Assembly: GCA_022361175.1 (NCBI GenBank)
Contig: JAKSBN010000238.1
Location: 1-43,310, forward strand
Direction of reading: 5' to 3'
DNA length: 43,310 nucleotides
Origin: Pseudomonadota bacterium
GTDB lineage: Bacteria > Myxococcota_A > UBA9160 > UBA4427
Position numbers and translations under genes: made by a program. Position 1 is the first letter of the stretch; the number at the start of each line of letters is the position of its first letter. Below are positions 7,256 to 14,671 of this stretch, piece by piece. Below the pieces are notes generated by a model. It had not been told where the DNA came from. It did no database searches and saw only the letters and a list, made by a program, of their open reading frames with translations.

Positions 7256-7583
7256 CGTTGTCCTCCATTGCGCACGTCTGGAAGTGCCGTCAAATAACGC
7301 ATCGAAAGACGGGAGAAGAGACTGAAGTCGAAACGCTGAGTCTGGGGTCGAAGAACGCGCGCGTGCTGAAGGAAGCTGCGGCGCGTGAGGCGAGAGTGGG
7401 CTGCTCCCCGGTTGGCTCCCGAAGGAGAGACTCCTGAAGGAGAGGCTCCTGCGCGGGAGGCTCCTGAAGGGGAGTGCCGCTCGCGACGAGACGGGGTCCC
7501 ACGTGCACCCACATCTCGCAGGATTCCACTCGAAAGGAGACCTGTCAAACGGATTCAAGGGGGATTCAAGGGAACGCGGCAGG
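7256..7583. other. Intergenic region between hpf and tRNA-Sec
   Basis: These 328 bases hold no convincing gene. They contain the upstream region of hpf and four tandem 15-bp units (7414-7473, listed separately). Open frames on both strands here read as pentapeptide-like peptides, but only because the repeat unit is 15 bases long; none has a ribosome-binding site. I could not identify a promoter for hpf with confidence. Confidence 0.6.
7414..7473 (+). repeat. Four tandem 15-bp imperfect repeats, each with a small dyad
   Basis: Units start at 7414, 7429, 7444 and 7459: GGCTCCCGAAGGAGA, GACTCCTGAAGGAGA, GGCTCCTGCGCGGGA and GGCTCCTGAAGGGGA. Each unit holds a short inverted pair (CTCC ... GGAG type) around TGAA, so single units can form small hairpins. 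They lie in the gene-free stretch between hpf and tRNA-Sec. Role unknown. Confidence 0.85.
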
Positions 7584-7682
7584 TGGCGGCGGGGGACGGG
7601 AATCGAACCCGCCGAGAACGTGTCGCCACGCTCTCCAACGGTTTTGAAGACCGCGCCGGGCACCAGCCGCAGAAACCCCGCC
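7584..7682 (-). tRNA. selC: tRNA-Sec (anticodon TCA), selenocysteine
   Basis: The reverse strand encodes a 99-nt tRNA with the anticodon arm GCGGT-CTTCAAA-ACCGT, which gives anticodon UCA, reading UGA. It has a long variable arm whose 8-bp stem GAGAGCGT/ACGTTCTC is fully paired. The combined acceptor plus T arm forms 13 stacked pairs (GGCGGGG/CCCCGCC and GGCGGG/CCCGTC), the length typical of bacterial tRNA-Sec. Discriminator G and an encoded CCA follow. The D arm pairs poorly (only its inner part is clean). The gene is convincing from anticodon, variable arm and 13-bp arm together. It implies selenoprotein synthesis; selA, selB and selD are not in the window. Confidence 0.93.
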
Positions 7683-7756
7683 GTTGCACACGTTAGCAGA
7701 GCCGTTGCGCTTGCTCTGCCGTCGGCGTGCGAGCCCGCGCGTCCGTTCGCCTGTTT

Positions 7757-8332
7757 CTAGAATGGAATCTGAAGGCCGAGCGAGAAGAGCGCCGCGTCGA
7801 AGCCCGGGTTTCTACTGCGCCCCCGCCGCGCGGCGTTGGACAGATGGAACCACTGCACTCCCGTTCGCAGGGATGCCCGCGATCCCAGTGGAAACGCGCT
7901 CCGGAGTTCGAGGCGGATGAGAAAGTTCTGGCGCGTTCCGCCGCGCGGCCAGGCGTCGTCGGTCCACAGGCTGCCGCCGGCCACTTCGAGCTCGAGCGGT
8001 ACGCTTCGCCAGCGCGCCAACTGCAGGCGCAAGCCCAGGTCCAAACCGCCGCCTGCCGTTTCGTCCGAGCAGCCGTCACACTCCATGTCGAGCCGCGCGC
8101 CCACGAGCCCCAACTGCAGCTGCACACGCGGGTGCACTTCCACTCCGACGGCGACCCGCGCGAGTGCGACCCACCCCGTCCGGTCGCCCGCGCTCTCCTC
8201 GCCGACCCCGACTCCGGTGTGCGCTTCGAGCGACCACGGCAGCCGCCCCTCGGCACGGCCGGAGAGGGGTGCCAGCGCGGCCAGGCCGACGAGGATCGCC
8301 GCGGCTCTCGCCCGCAGGTCGCTCTTGCTCAC
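7757..8332 (-). CDS. PagL-like lipid A 3-O-deacylase / acyloxyacyl hydrolase family outer-membrane protein
   Basis: PagL enzymes are eight-stranded outer-membrane barrels that remove the 3-O-acyl chain of lipid A. From GTG 8332 the product has 191 residues with a standard signal peptide (basic start, AAAILVGLAALAPL, cleavage near GRA-EG). Alternating hydrophobic strands follow, and the C-terminus ends in Phe as usual for barrels. The diagnostic end motif is present: FHLSNAARRGRSRNPGFD, with His163 and Ser165 matching the catalytic His and Ser of the family. The acidic residue after NPG is Asp179, where I recall Glu in Pseudomonas PagL. An ATG at 8398 is possible but would place the signal sequence about 22 residues inside. 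It is divergent from the MerR-TPR regulator. Substrate inferred from the motif only. Confidence 0.75.
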   Translation of the reverse strand: MSKSDLRARAAAILVGLAALAPLSGRAEGRLPWSLEAHTGVGVGEESAGDRTGWVALARVAVGVEVHPRVQLQLGLVGARLDMECDGCSDETAGGGLDLGLRLQLARWRSVPLELEVAGGSLWTDDAWPRGGTRQNFLIRLELRSAFPLGSRASLRTGVQWFHLSNAARRGRSRNPGFDAALFSLGLQIPF

Positions 8333-8344
8333 GCTGCAGACACC

Positions 8345-8387
8345 GTTCGCGGCCTGGCTCGAGTTCGCGAGCGACGCGCGTTCGCGA
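8345..8387. promoter_or_regulatory. Three spaced GTTCGCG elements between divergent genes (candidate operator)
   Basis: GTTCGCG occurs at 8345, 8363 and 8380, spaced 18 and 17 bases. The last two copies extend to GTTCGCGA, and the third reads TTCGCGAA, a perfect 8-bp palindrome. They lie in the 101-base gap between the PagL-like gene (start 8332) and the MerR-TPR gene (start 8434). Spacing of under two helical turns on one DNA region could be a regulator site, but GC-rich chance similarity is not excluded. Confidence 0.4.
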
Positions 8388-8433
8388 AAAAGACGCATCG
8401 CCGATGCCGGGGGTCGGTGTAAGCTCTGCGGTG

Positions 8434-9297
8434 GTGACCGCTTACAGCCTTCGTGACGTTGCGCGGATCCTCAAGGTGTCTCCCGCGCGTCTTCGCTACT
8501 GGAAGCGAACGTCGCTGCTGCCGCCACAGCTCGCGCCCGAGCCGGGCTTCGGGTTTCGCGATCTCGTCGGCGTCAAGCGCCTGCTCCGGTTGCTGGACGA
8601 GGGGGTGCCCCTTCGCCGCATTCGCAACAGCGTCGAGGCGCTGCGACTCCACATGCCCGAGCTGGAAGAGCCGCTCGCGGCGCTGGCCCTGACTGCCGGT
8701 CGCGTTGCCGTGCTGCGAGACGGTGTTTGGATCGAGCCGGAAGGCCAGCTGGTGATCGACTTCGGCACCACCCCCGCCGCTCCATCGGTTGCTGAGCTCC
8801 CGCCCGAGGCGGGTGAGGCCGAAGCGGAAGAGGAGGAGAGCGCCCTCGATTGGTTCGAACTCGGTTGCCGACTCGACTCCGAGCCGGCCGGCTTCGACCA
8901 GGCGGTGGAAGCCTACCGGCGGGCTCTGGAGCTGGACCCGGAGTTCGCGGACGCGCAGTGCAACCTGGGGGCCGTCTACTACAACCTGGGGCGGAAGGCC
9001 GAGGCTCGGGCCTGCTTCGCAGCGTGTCTCGAACTGGATCCGCAGCACGTGGAGGCGCACTTCAATCTGGCGAACCTGCTGGAGGAGGAGGGCTGCAACG
9101 AGCGCGCGCTCGGGCACTACCGTTCGGCCTTGGGGGCGGATCCGTTCTACTCGGATCTGCACGTCAACCTCGCGCTCTTGTACGAGAAGATGGGGCTGCC
9201 GCGCCGCGCGCGCGAACACTGGCGGCGCTACCTGCAGCTCGATCCATCGGGCTCGTGGGCCGAAGTGGCGCAACAGCGCCTGCGCTGCGACGGCTGA
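8434..9297 (+). CDS. MerR-type DNA-binding domain fused to TPR repeats
   Basis: A 287-residue putative transcription regulator. Residues 1-70 form a MerR winged helix: YSLRDVARILKVSPARLRYWKR, then FGFRDLVGVKRLLRLLDEGVPLRRIR. A linker of about 70 residues, rich in Glu and Ala (EAEAEEEE), leads to at least three tetratricopeptide units: FDQAVEAYRRALELDPEFADAQ, LGRKAEARACFAACLELDP, and ERALGHYRSALGADPF. A fourth unit (PRRAREHWRRYLQLDP) ends the protein. TPRs replace the usual dimerising coiled coil and small-molecule domain, suggesting a protein partner or oligomer as signal. GTG 8434 is preferred because MerR domains begin right at the N-terminus; ATG 8404 and GTG 8431 are in frame. No strong ribosome-binding site is seen. 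It is divergent from the PagL-like gene, a possible target. Confidence 0.85.
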   Translation: MTAYSLRDVARILKVSPARLRYWKRTSLLPPQLAPEPGFGFRDLVGVKRLLRLLDEGVPLRRIRNSVEALRLHMPELEEPLAALALTAGRVAVLRDGVWIEPEGQLVIDFGTTPAAPSVAELPPEAGEAEAEEEESALDWFELGCRLDSEPAGFDQAVEAYRRALELDPEFADAQCNLGAVYYNLGRKAEARACFAACLELDPQHVEAHFNLANLLEEEGCNERALGHYRSALGADPFYSDLHVNLALLYEKMGLPRRAREHWRRYLQLDPSGSWAEVAQQRLRCDG

Positions 9298-9321
9298 CGC
9301 GCGGCGCTCCATCGCTTCTCG

Positions 9322-10833
9322 CTAGTCGTCCGCATCCGACGCCGGATCCCACCGGAGAACCGGGCGGCGCGCGGCGCGGGTCTCGTCGAGCCGGCCCAGG
9401 CGGGTGGCGTGAGGGGCCGTCTTCACGGACTCGGGATCCTCGCGGGCCTCGCGTTCGATCTCCAGGAGCGCGTCCACGAAGCGGTCGAGTCCTTCGAGGC
9501 TCTCGCTCTCCGTCGGCTCGATCATGATCGCCCCGGGGACCACCAGCGGGAAGTAGATGGTGGGCGGGTGGTAGCCGTGGTCGATCAGGCGCTTGGCCAG
9601 GTCCAGGGTCGTCACCCCCGCCGGCTCCAGGTGGCGGTCGGACAGGATGCACTCGTGCATGACGGTCGGGCCGTACGGGGCGTGGAAGACGCTCCGCAGG
9701 CGCGCCAGCAGGTAGTTGGCGTTCAGGACGGCCATGCGGGAACAGTGGTGCAGCCCGTCTCGGCCGAGCGAGCGCAGATAGGCGTAGGCCCGGACCAGCA
9801 TCCCCACGTTCCCGAAGAAGCCGTGCAAGCGCCCGATGGAGTGGGGGAACTCGTGGTCCAGCGTGAAGCCTCCGCCCTCCGATTCGTCGCGCTTGCGCAC
9901 CACGGGGGCCGGCAGGTGGGGAGCCAGTATGTTCTTCACGCCGACGGGGCCCGCGCCGGGTCCGCCACCCCCGTGCGGGGTCGAAAACGTCTTGTGCAGG
10001 TTGAAGTGCATCACGTCGATGCCCAGGTCGCCGGGCCGGGCCTCGCCCATGAGGGCGTTCAGGTTCGCGCCGTCCCCGTATACGAGGCCGCCCTGGTCGT
10101 GCACGATCTCGGCCAGGCGGGCCACGTGGGTTTCGAACAAGCCCAGCGTGTTGGGATTCGTGAGCATCAGCGCGGCCACCTCGGGCGTCATTCGCTTCTC
10201 GAGGTCTTCGGGATGCAGGATGCCATCGGGGCCCGACGGGATCGCCACCACCTCGTAGCCGTTCAAGGCCGCGCTGGCCGGATTCGTCCCGTGGGCCGTA
10301 TCGGGAATCAGCACTTGGCGGCGGCGTTCGCCGCGGGCCTCGTGATACGCCCGAATCATCATGATGCCCGCCAGCTCGCCCTGGGCACCGGCCGCCGGCT
10401 GCAGGGTCACGCGGTCCATGCCGCTGACCTCGGCCAGGGCCTGCTCGAGCCGCCAGCAGAGCTCGAGGAAACCCTGGAGCTCCGATTCGGGCAGCAGGGG
10501 ATGCGAGGCCGCGAACCCCGGCAGCCGCGCGATCTTCTCGTTGAGCTTCGGGTTGTACTTCATGGTGCACGAGCCGAGCGGGTAGAGGCCCAGATCGACG
10601 GCGGCGTTCCAGGTGGAGAGGCGGGTGAAGTGGCGCACCACGTCCACTTCGGACACCTCGGGCAGGCCCAGGTCGTCGTCTCGGACCGCGCGACTTCCCA
10701 GCACGCTCTCGGCGTCCACGTCGGGCACATCGAGCGGCGGAAGCGCCGCGCCGACGCGGCCGGGCCGACTGCGCTCGAACAGGAGACCCTCTTCATATGC
10801 GGTCCCGCGAGTGGCGTTGCGTCGCGCAGTCAC
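9322..10833 (-). CDS. gcvPB: Glycine dehydrogenase (decarboxylating) subunit 2, P-protein beta
   Basis: Together with GcvPA it forms the PLP-dependent P-protein, which decarboxylates glycine and passes the aminomethyl group to lipoylated GcvH. The product has 503 residues. It contains PLYPLGSCTMKYNPK, the glycine-rich substrate/PLP segment PAAGAQGELAGI, PDTAHGTNPASA, and the PLP-lysine motif HFNLHKTFSTPHGGGGPGAGP. The C-terminal portion has PPTIYFPLVVPGAIMIEPTESES. Length and motifs match the C-terminal half of single-chain GcvP. It starts at GTG 10833 and overlaps the gcvPA stop by 4 bases (GTGA), so translation is probably coupled to keep the subunits equal. It is the last gene of the folD-gcv operon and converges with the MerR-TPR gene. 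Confidence 0.96.
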   Translation of the reverse strand: MTARRNATRGTAYEEGLLFERSRPGRVGAALPPLDVPDVDAESVLGSRAVRDDDLGLPEVSEVDVVRHFTRLSTWNAAVDLGLYPLGSCTMKYNPKLNEKIARLPGFAASHPLLPESELQGFLELCWRLEQALAEVSGMDRVTLQPAAGAQGELAGIMMIRAYHEARGERRRQVLIPDTAHGTNPASAALNGYEVVAIPSGPDGILHPEDLEKRMTPEVAALMLTNPNTLGLFETHVARLAEIVHDQGGLVYGDGANLNALMGEARPGDLGIDVMHFNLHKTFSTPHGGGGPGAGPVGVKNILAPHLPAPVVRKRDESEGGGFTLDHEFPHSIGRLHGFFGNVGMLVRAYAYLRSLGRDGLHHCSRMAVLNANYLLARLRSVFHAPYGPTVMHECILSDRHLEPAGVTTLDLAKRLIDHGYHPPTIYFPLVVPGAIMIEPTESESLEGLDRFVDALLEIEREAREDPESVKTAPHATRLGRLDETRAARRPVLRWDPASDADD

Positions 10834-12167
10834 GGGCGACTCCCCGCCAGCGCGGCGACGAGCGCGTCGATCTCCTCGCGTCGGCAGCTCTCCGTCGTAC
10901 ACACCAGCACGGCCGGTTCGGGCCGGTGGGGCGCCAGATCGAGGCCACCCACGAGCCCCCGTTGGCGCGCGCGCTCGAGGGCGGCTGCGCCCGTGCCGGG
11001 CACGCGCACCGCGAACTCGTTGAAGCTGGGGGCCTCGAACAAGAGCTCCAGCCCGGGCGTGGCGCGGACCTGCGAGCGCGCGTACTCGGCCTTGGCGAGG
11101 TTCTGCTCGGCCAGCTGGCGCAGGCCCCGCCGGCCCAACAGCGACAGGTAGACCGTGGCCATCAACAGGCACAGGCCTTGATTCGTGCAGATGTTGGAGG
11201 TGGCCCGTTCGCGGCGGATGTGCTGCTCGCGGGTCGACAGGGTCAGTACGAATCCGCGTTGCCCGTGGACGTCCCGCGTCTCGCCCACCAGGCGCCCGGG
11301 CATCTGGCGCACCGCCCGCGCGCGACAGGCGAGAAAGCCCAGGTGGGGGCCTCCAAGGCCCATGGGCACTCCGAAGCTCTGGGCTTCGCCGCACACGATG
11401 TCCGCACCGGCGGCGCCGGGCGACTCGAGCAGCGCCAGCGACAGCGCTTCCGAGACCACGACGACCAGCAGCGCGCCCGCCGCGTGCGCCGCCTCCGCCA
11501 AGGGGGTCAGGTCTTCCACGCAGCCGAAGAAGTTCGGCTGCTGAACCACGAGGCAGGCCGTGTCCCCGTCCAGCGACAGCGACGCGGGATCGGTGCGGCC
11601 GCCCTCCGACAGCGGTGCGGACGCGGGGACGCTGTCCAGACCGCCGAGATAGGTGTCCACCACGTCTCGGTAGTGAGGGTGCAGTCCCTCCGAGCACACG
11701 ACCCGGGAGCGGCGGGTCATGCGCATGGCCATCAGGGCGGCTTCGGCGGCCGCCGAGGCGCCGTCGTACATGGAGGCGTTCGCGACGTCGAGACCGGTCA
11801 GCGAGCTCATCATGGTCTGCCACTCGAAGATGGTCTGCAGCGTGCCCTGGCTCATCTCGGCCTGGTAGGGCGTGTAGGCGGTGTAGAACTCGGACCGCGA
11901 CGCGATGGCGTCGACCACGCTGGGCGTGAAGTGGTTGTAGGCGCCGGCGCCCAGGAACCAGCCTCCGCCCGATGCATCGCGGTTGCGGGCGGCCAGCGCC
12001 TCGAACTCCCGGACGACTTCGGGTTCGCTCGCGCCCTCGGGCAAGTCCAGGGCGCGCCCCAGCCGCAGCGGACCGGGGATGCAGTCGAACAGCGCATCGA
12101 CGCTGTCGACGCCGATCGTCTCGAGCATCTGCTCGACTTCTTCGGCCGTGTGCGGGATGTAGCGCAC
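10830..12167 (-). CDS. gcvPA: Glycine dehydrogenase (decarboxylating) subunit 1, P-protein alpha
   Basis: This 445-residue partner of GcvPB corresponds to the N-terminal half of single-chain P-protein; it lacks the PLP lysine but contributes to the active site. Typical blocks are MRYIPHTAEEVEQML, GAGAYNHFTPSVVDAI, YTAYTPYQAEMSQGTLQTIFEWQTM, NASMYDGASAAAEA, VVQQPNFFGCVED, and GFVLTLSTREQHIRRERATSNICTNQGL. The GTG start at 12167 comes one base after the gcvH stop, and the AAGGAG ribosome-binding site lies inside the end of gcvH. The gcvPA stop overlaps the gcvPB start. The split two-gene form is common in many bacteria and archaea. Confidence 0.96.
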   Translation of the reverse strand: MRYIPHTAEEVEQMLETIGVDSVDALFDCIPGPLRLGRALDLPEGASEPEVVREFEALAARNRDASGGGWFLGAGAYNHFTPSVVDAIASRSEFYTAYTPYQAEMSQGTLQTIFEWQTMMSSLTGLDVANASMYDGASAAAEAALMAMRMTRRSRVVCSEGLHPHYRDVVDTYLGGLDSVPASAPLSEGGRTDPASLSLDGDTACLVVQQPNFFGCVEDLTPLAEAAHAAGALLVVVVSEALSLALLESPGAAGADIVCGEAQSFGVPMGLGGPHLGFLACRARAVRQMPGRLVGETRDVHGQRGFVLTLSTREQHIRRERATSNICTNQGLCLLMATVYLSLLGRRGLRQLAEQNLAKAEYARSQVRATPGLELLFEAPSFNEFAVRVPGTGAAALERARQRGLVGGLDLAPHRPEPAVLVCTTESCRREEIDALVAALAGSRP

Positions 12168-12168
12168 G

Positions 12169-12567
12169 CTACTCCTTGCGCTCTTCGATGTACTGGGCGT
12201 AGGCCGCGGCGTCCAGCAGCTCCTTGAGTTCGTTCGGGTCGCTCGCCTCGATGGCGATGATCCAACCGTCGCCGTAGCAGGCCTCGTTCACGACCTCGGG
12301 CGAGTCGTCCAGGGAGACGTTCACCTCGATGACCTCGCCCGACAGGGGGGCGTAGAGATCCGAGACGGCCTTCACCGACTCGATCACGCCGAAGGGCTCG
12401 CCCCGCTCGACGACCGTTCCCGCCTTCGGCAACTCCACGAAGACCACGTCTCCCAGCTGCTGCTGGGCGTAGTCGGTAATGCCCACGACGACGCGATCGG
12501 ACTCGCGTCGCGCCCACTCGTCTTCGCGTGAGTAGAGGAGCTCACCCGGGATCTCGTACTCGGCCAC
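12169..12567 (-). CDS. gcvH: Glycine cleavage system H protein (lipoyl carrier)
   Basis: GcvH carries the aminomethyl group on a lipoyl-lysine between the P, T and L proteins. The 132-residue protein has the standard length. The lipoylation site is GVIESVKAVSDLYAPLSGEV with Lys66. YSREDEWAR near the N-terminus and DGWIIAIEASDPNELKELL near the C-terminus are typical. The GTG start at 12567 has GGGAGGACGACG directly upstream. It sits 76 bases after gcvT and one base before gcvPA in the operon. The L protein (lipoamide dehydrogenase) and lipoate-attachment genes are not in the window. Confidence 0.97.
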   Translation of the reverse strand: MAEYEIPGELLYSREDEWARRESDRVVVGITDYAQQQLGDVVFVELPKAGTVVERGEPFGVIESVKAVSDLYAPLSGEVIEVNVSLDDSPEVVNEACYGDGWIIAIEASDPNELKELLDAAAYAQYIEERKE

Positions 12568-12643
12568 CGTCGTCCTCCCGTCCGTAGGTCGGTCCCGTTC
12601 ACAGGGTCGAAGCGCAGGGTCGTAGCCGGCCGGGCCGCCGGGT

Positions 12644-13738
12644 TCAACCGGAGCCGGCGCGAACGAAGGGAGTATCTACCACGTGCGCGCGGGCGCCGCG
12701 CCCCCGAATCTCCACTTCGATCTCGGTTCCGACGGCGCTCTGCTCCGGTGGCAGGTAGCCCAGCCCAATGTTCTTCCCCAAGGTGGGAGAGGGCGCCCCC
12801 GAGGTCACGACGCCGACGGGCTGGCCCGCGTGGAGCAGCCGGTAGCCGGCGCGGGCGATCCCCCGGTCGTCCAGCGCGAAGCCGGCCAACGCGCGTTCGG
12901 GGGCCTGGGCCCGCCGTTCGATGGCCTCGGCACCGATGAAGCCGCCGCGGTCGCGCTTGACGAAGCGCTCCAGGCCGGCTTCGAGCGGCGAGGTCGTGTC
13001 GTCGAGCTCGTGTCCGTAGAGGGGCAGGGCGGCCTCCAGGCGCAGGGTGTCGCGAGCGCCGAGACCGGCGGGGATCAGGCCGTCCGGCCCGCCGGCCTCC
13101 AGCACGGCGTCGAAGACGGCGGCGACCGCAGAGGCGTCCACGTAGATCTCGAATCCGTCCGAACCCGTGTAGCCGGTGCGCGAGACCAGGGCGCGTGCCC
13201 CTCCGAGCTCGAGCTCGGCGAACCGAAACCGGCGCAGGGTCTTGAGCTCGGGCCCTACCAGTCCCAGGAGGACGGAGGCGGACAGCGGCCCCTGGAGCGC
13301 GAGCATGCCGGTGTCTTCGCTCTGGTTGTCCACCGCCGTGTCGGGCAAAACGTGCGCCCGGATCCAGGCGTCGTCCTTGTCCACGTTGGCCGCGTTGACA
13401 CACAGGAGCAGCGAGCTGTCCGAAGTCCGGTACACCGTGACGTCGTCGACCACGCCGCCGTCCTCGTTGCACAAAAGACCGTAACGAATCCGGCCCGGTC
13501 GCAGATCGGACACCGAGCAGCTCAGAAGCCGCTCGCCCGAAGCCATGGCCGTCGCGCCCGACAGGCGGATCTGCCCCATGTGCGACACGTCGAAGATCCC
13601 CGCCCGCTCGCGCACGGCGGCGTGCTCCTCGAGGATCGACGTGTACTGCACGGGCATCTCGTAGCCGGCGAAGGGCACCAGCCGAGCTCCCAGGCGCTGG
13701 TGGGCGGCGTAGAGGGGAGTGCGCCGAAGCTCGCTCAC
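12644..13738 (-). CDS. gcvT: Aminomethyltransferase, glycine cleavage T protein
   Basis: GcvT transfers the one-carbon unit from aminomethyl-GcvH to tetrahydrofolate, releasing ammonia and giving 5,10-methylene-THF. The 364-residue product is full length. It shows RRTPLYAAHQRLGARLVPFAGYEMPVQY, GIFDVSHMGQIRLSG, LALQGPLSASVL, SRTGYTGSDGFEIYV with the folate-contacting region, GARDTLRLEAALPLYGHELDD, and the C-terminal barrel with VVTSGAPSPTLGKNIGLGYL. The GTG start at 13738 overlaps the folD stop by 4 bases (GTGA). Coupling with folD makes sense because FolD acts on the methylene-THF that GcvT makes. Confidence 0.97.
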   Translation of the reverse strand: MSELRRTPLYAAHQRLGARLVPFAGYEMPVQYTSILEEHAAVRERAGIFDVSHMGQIRLSGATAMASGERLLSCSVSDLRPGRIRYGLLCNEDGGVVDDVTVYRTSDSSLLLCVNAANVDKDDAWIRAHVLPDTAVDNQSEDTGMLALQGPLSASVLLGLVGPELKTLRRFRFAELELGGARALVSRTGYTGSDGFEIYVDASAVAAVFDAVLEAGGPDGLIPAGLGARDTLRLEAALPLYGHELDDTTSPLEAGLERFVKRDRGGFIGAEAIERRAQAPERALAGFALDDRGIARAGYRLLHAGQPVGVVTSGAPSPTLGKNIGLGYLPPEQSAVGTEIEVEIRGRGARAHVVDTPFVRAGSG

Positions 13739-14622
13739 GCGTTCGTCCGGGCGCGGTAGGCGTGCAGCGTGTTGCGCAGCAGCATGGTGATGGTCATGGG
13801 GCCGATGCCGCGCCGCGACGGCGTGATGAGGGACGCGACTCCCTGCGCGGCCTCGAAGTCCACGTCGCCCACGAGCTTGCCGTCCACTTCGCTGACGCCG
13901 ACGTCCATGACGGCCGCGCCGGGCTTGATCCAGTCGCCTTTCACCATGCGCGGCCGGCCCACGGCGGCCACCAGCACGTCGGCCTGGCGGCAGATCTCGG
14001 GCAGGTTGCGGGTGCGCGAGTGACACATGGTGACGGTGGCGTTTCGCTGCTGCAGCAGCAGGGAGACCGGCTTTCCGACGATGTTGCTGCGTCCGATCAC
14101 GACCGCTTGGGCGCCCTCCAGCGGCACCTGGTGGTGGTCGAGGATGGCCATCACGCCGAGGGGCGTACACGAGATCAGGTCGGCCGTGCCCGCCAGCAGC
14201 TTCCCCGACGTGCTCGGGTGCAGGGCGTCGGCGTCCTTCGCCGGGTCGACCGCTTCCGCCACCGCCGCCGGTGAGATGTGCGCCGGCAGGGGCAGCTGGA
14301 CCAGGATGCCGTCCACCCCGTCGTCGGCGTTCAGCTTGGCGACGAGCTCCAGCAGGGCGGGCTCGGGGGTGTCCTCCGGCAGCAGGTGCTCGACGGACTC
14401 CATGCCGATGCGGGCGCAGGCGCGCTGCTTGCCCTTGATGTAGGAGCGACTGGCGGGGTCGTCGCCGACCAACACCACGGCCAGGCACGGCGCGCGGCGC
14501 CCGGCCTCCACCAGAGCGGCCACTTCGCGGGCCAGCTCGGCGCGAATGGACTTCGCCAACCCCAGTCCGTCGACCACCACGGTTTCGATGGCGGCCGACG
14601 CCGGTTGCGTCGGTTCGGACAT
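13735..14622 (-). CDS. folD: Bifunctional methylene-THF dehydrogenase / methenyl-THF cyclohydrolase
   Basis: FolD interconverts 5,10-methylene-THF and 10-formyl-THF, supplying purine and formyl-Met synthesis. The 295-residue product carries LAVVLVGDDPASRSYIKGKQRAC, where the Tyr and Lys are the family's catalytic pair. GILVQLPLPAHI, the PxKDxD-like DPAKDADALHP, VIGRSNIVGKPVSLLL and GAAVMDVGVSE are also present, ending with TPSRRGIGPMTITMLLRNTL, a standard FolD C-terminus. The ATG at 14622 follows an AGGAGG ribosome-binding site. It lies 49 bases after the fmdB-like gene and overlaps gcvT, so it belongs to the glycine cleavage operon. Confidence 0.97.
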   Translation of the reverse strand: MSEPTQPASAAIETVVVDGLGLAKSIRAELAREVAALVEAGRRAPCLAVVLVGDDPASRSYIKGKQRACARIGMESVEHLLPEDTPEPALLELVAKLNADDGVDGILVQLPLPAHISPAAVAEAVDPAKDADALHPSTSGKLLAGTADLISCTPLGVMAILDHHQVPLEGAQAVVIGRSNIVGKPVSLLLQQRNATVTMCHSRTRNLPEICRQADVLVAAVGRPRMVKGDWIKPGAAVMDVGVSEVDGKLVGDVDFEAAQGVASLITPSRRGIGPMTITMLLRNTLHAYRARTNA

Positions 14623-14671
14623 GTCGCTTGATCCCTCCTGGAGGGGAGGGAGTATAACCGCGGGGTCGCGC

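Noticed and set aside
7385..7696. Pentapeptide-repeat-like small protein
   Set aside because: The repeat comes from a 15-bp DNA array that is open in several frames, the frame runs into tRNA-Sec, and no ribosome-binding site is present.
9409..12227. Long forward open frames opposite gcvPB and gcvPA
   Set aside because: The reverse strand codes for unmistakable GcvPA/GcvPB; the forward products show no family pattern or ribosome-binding sites.
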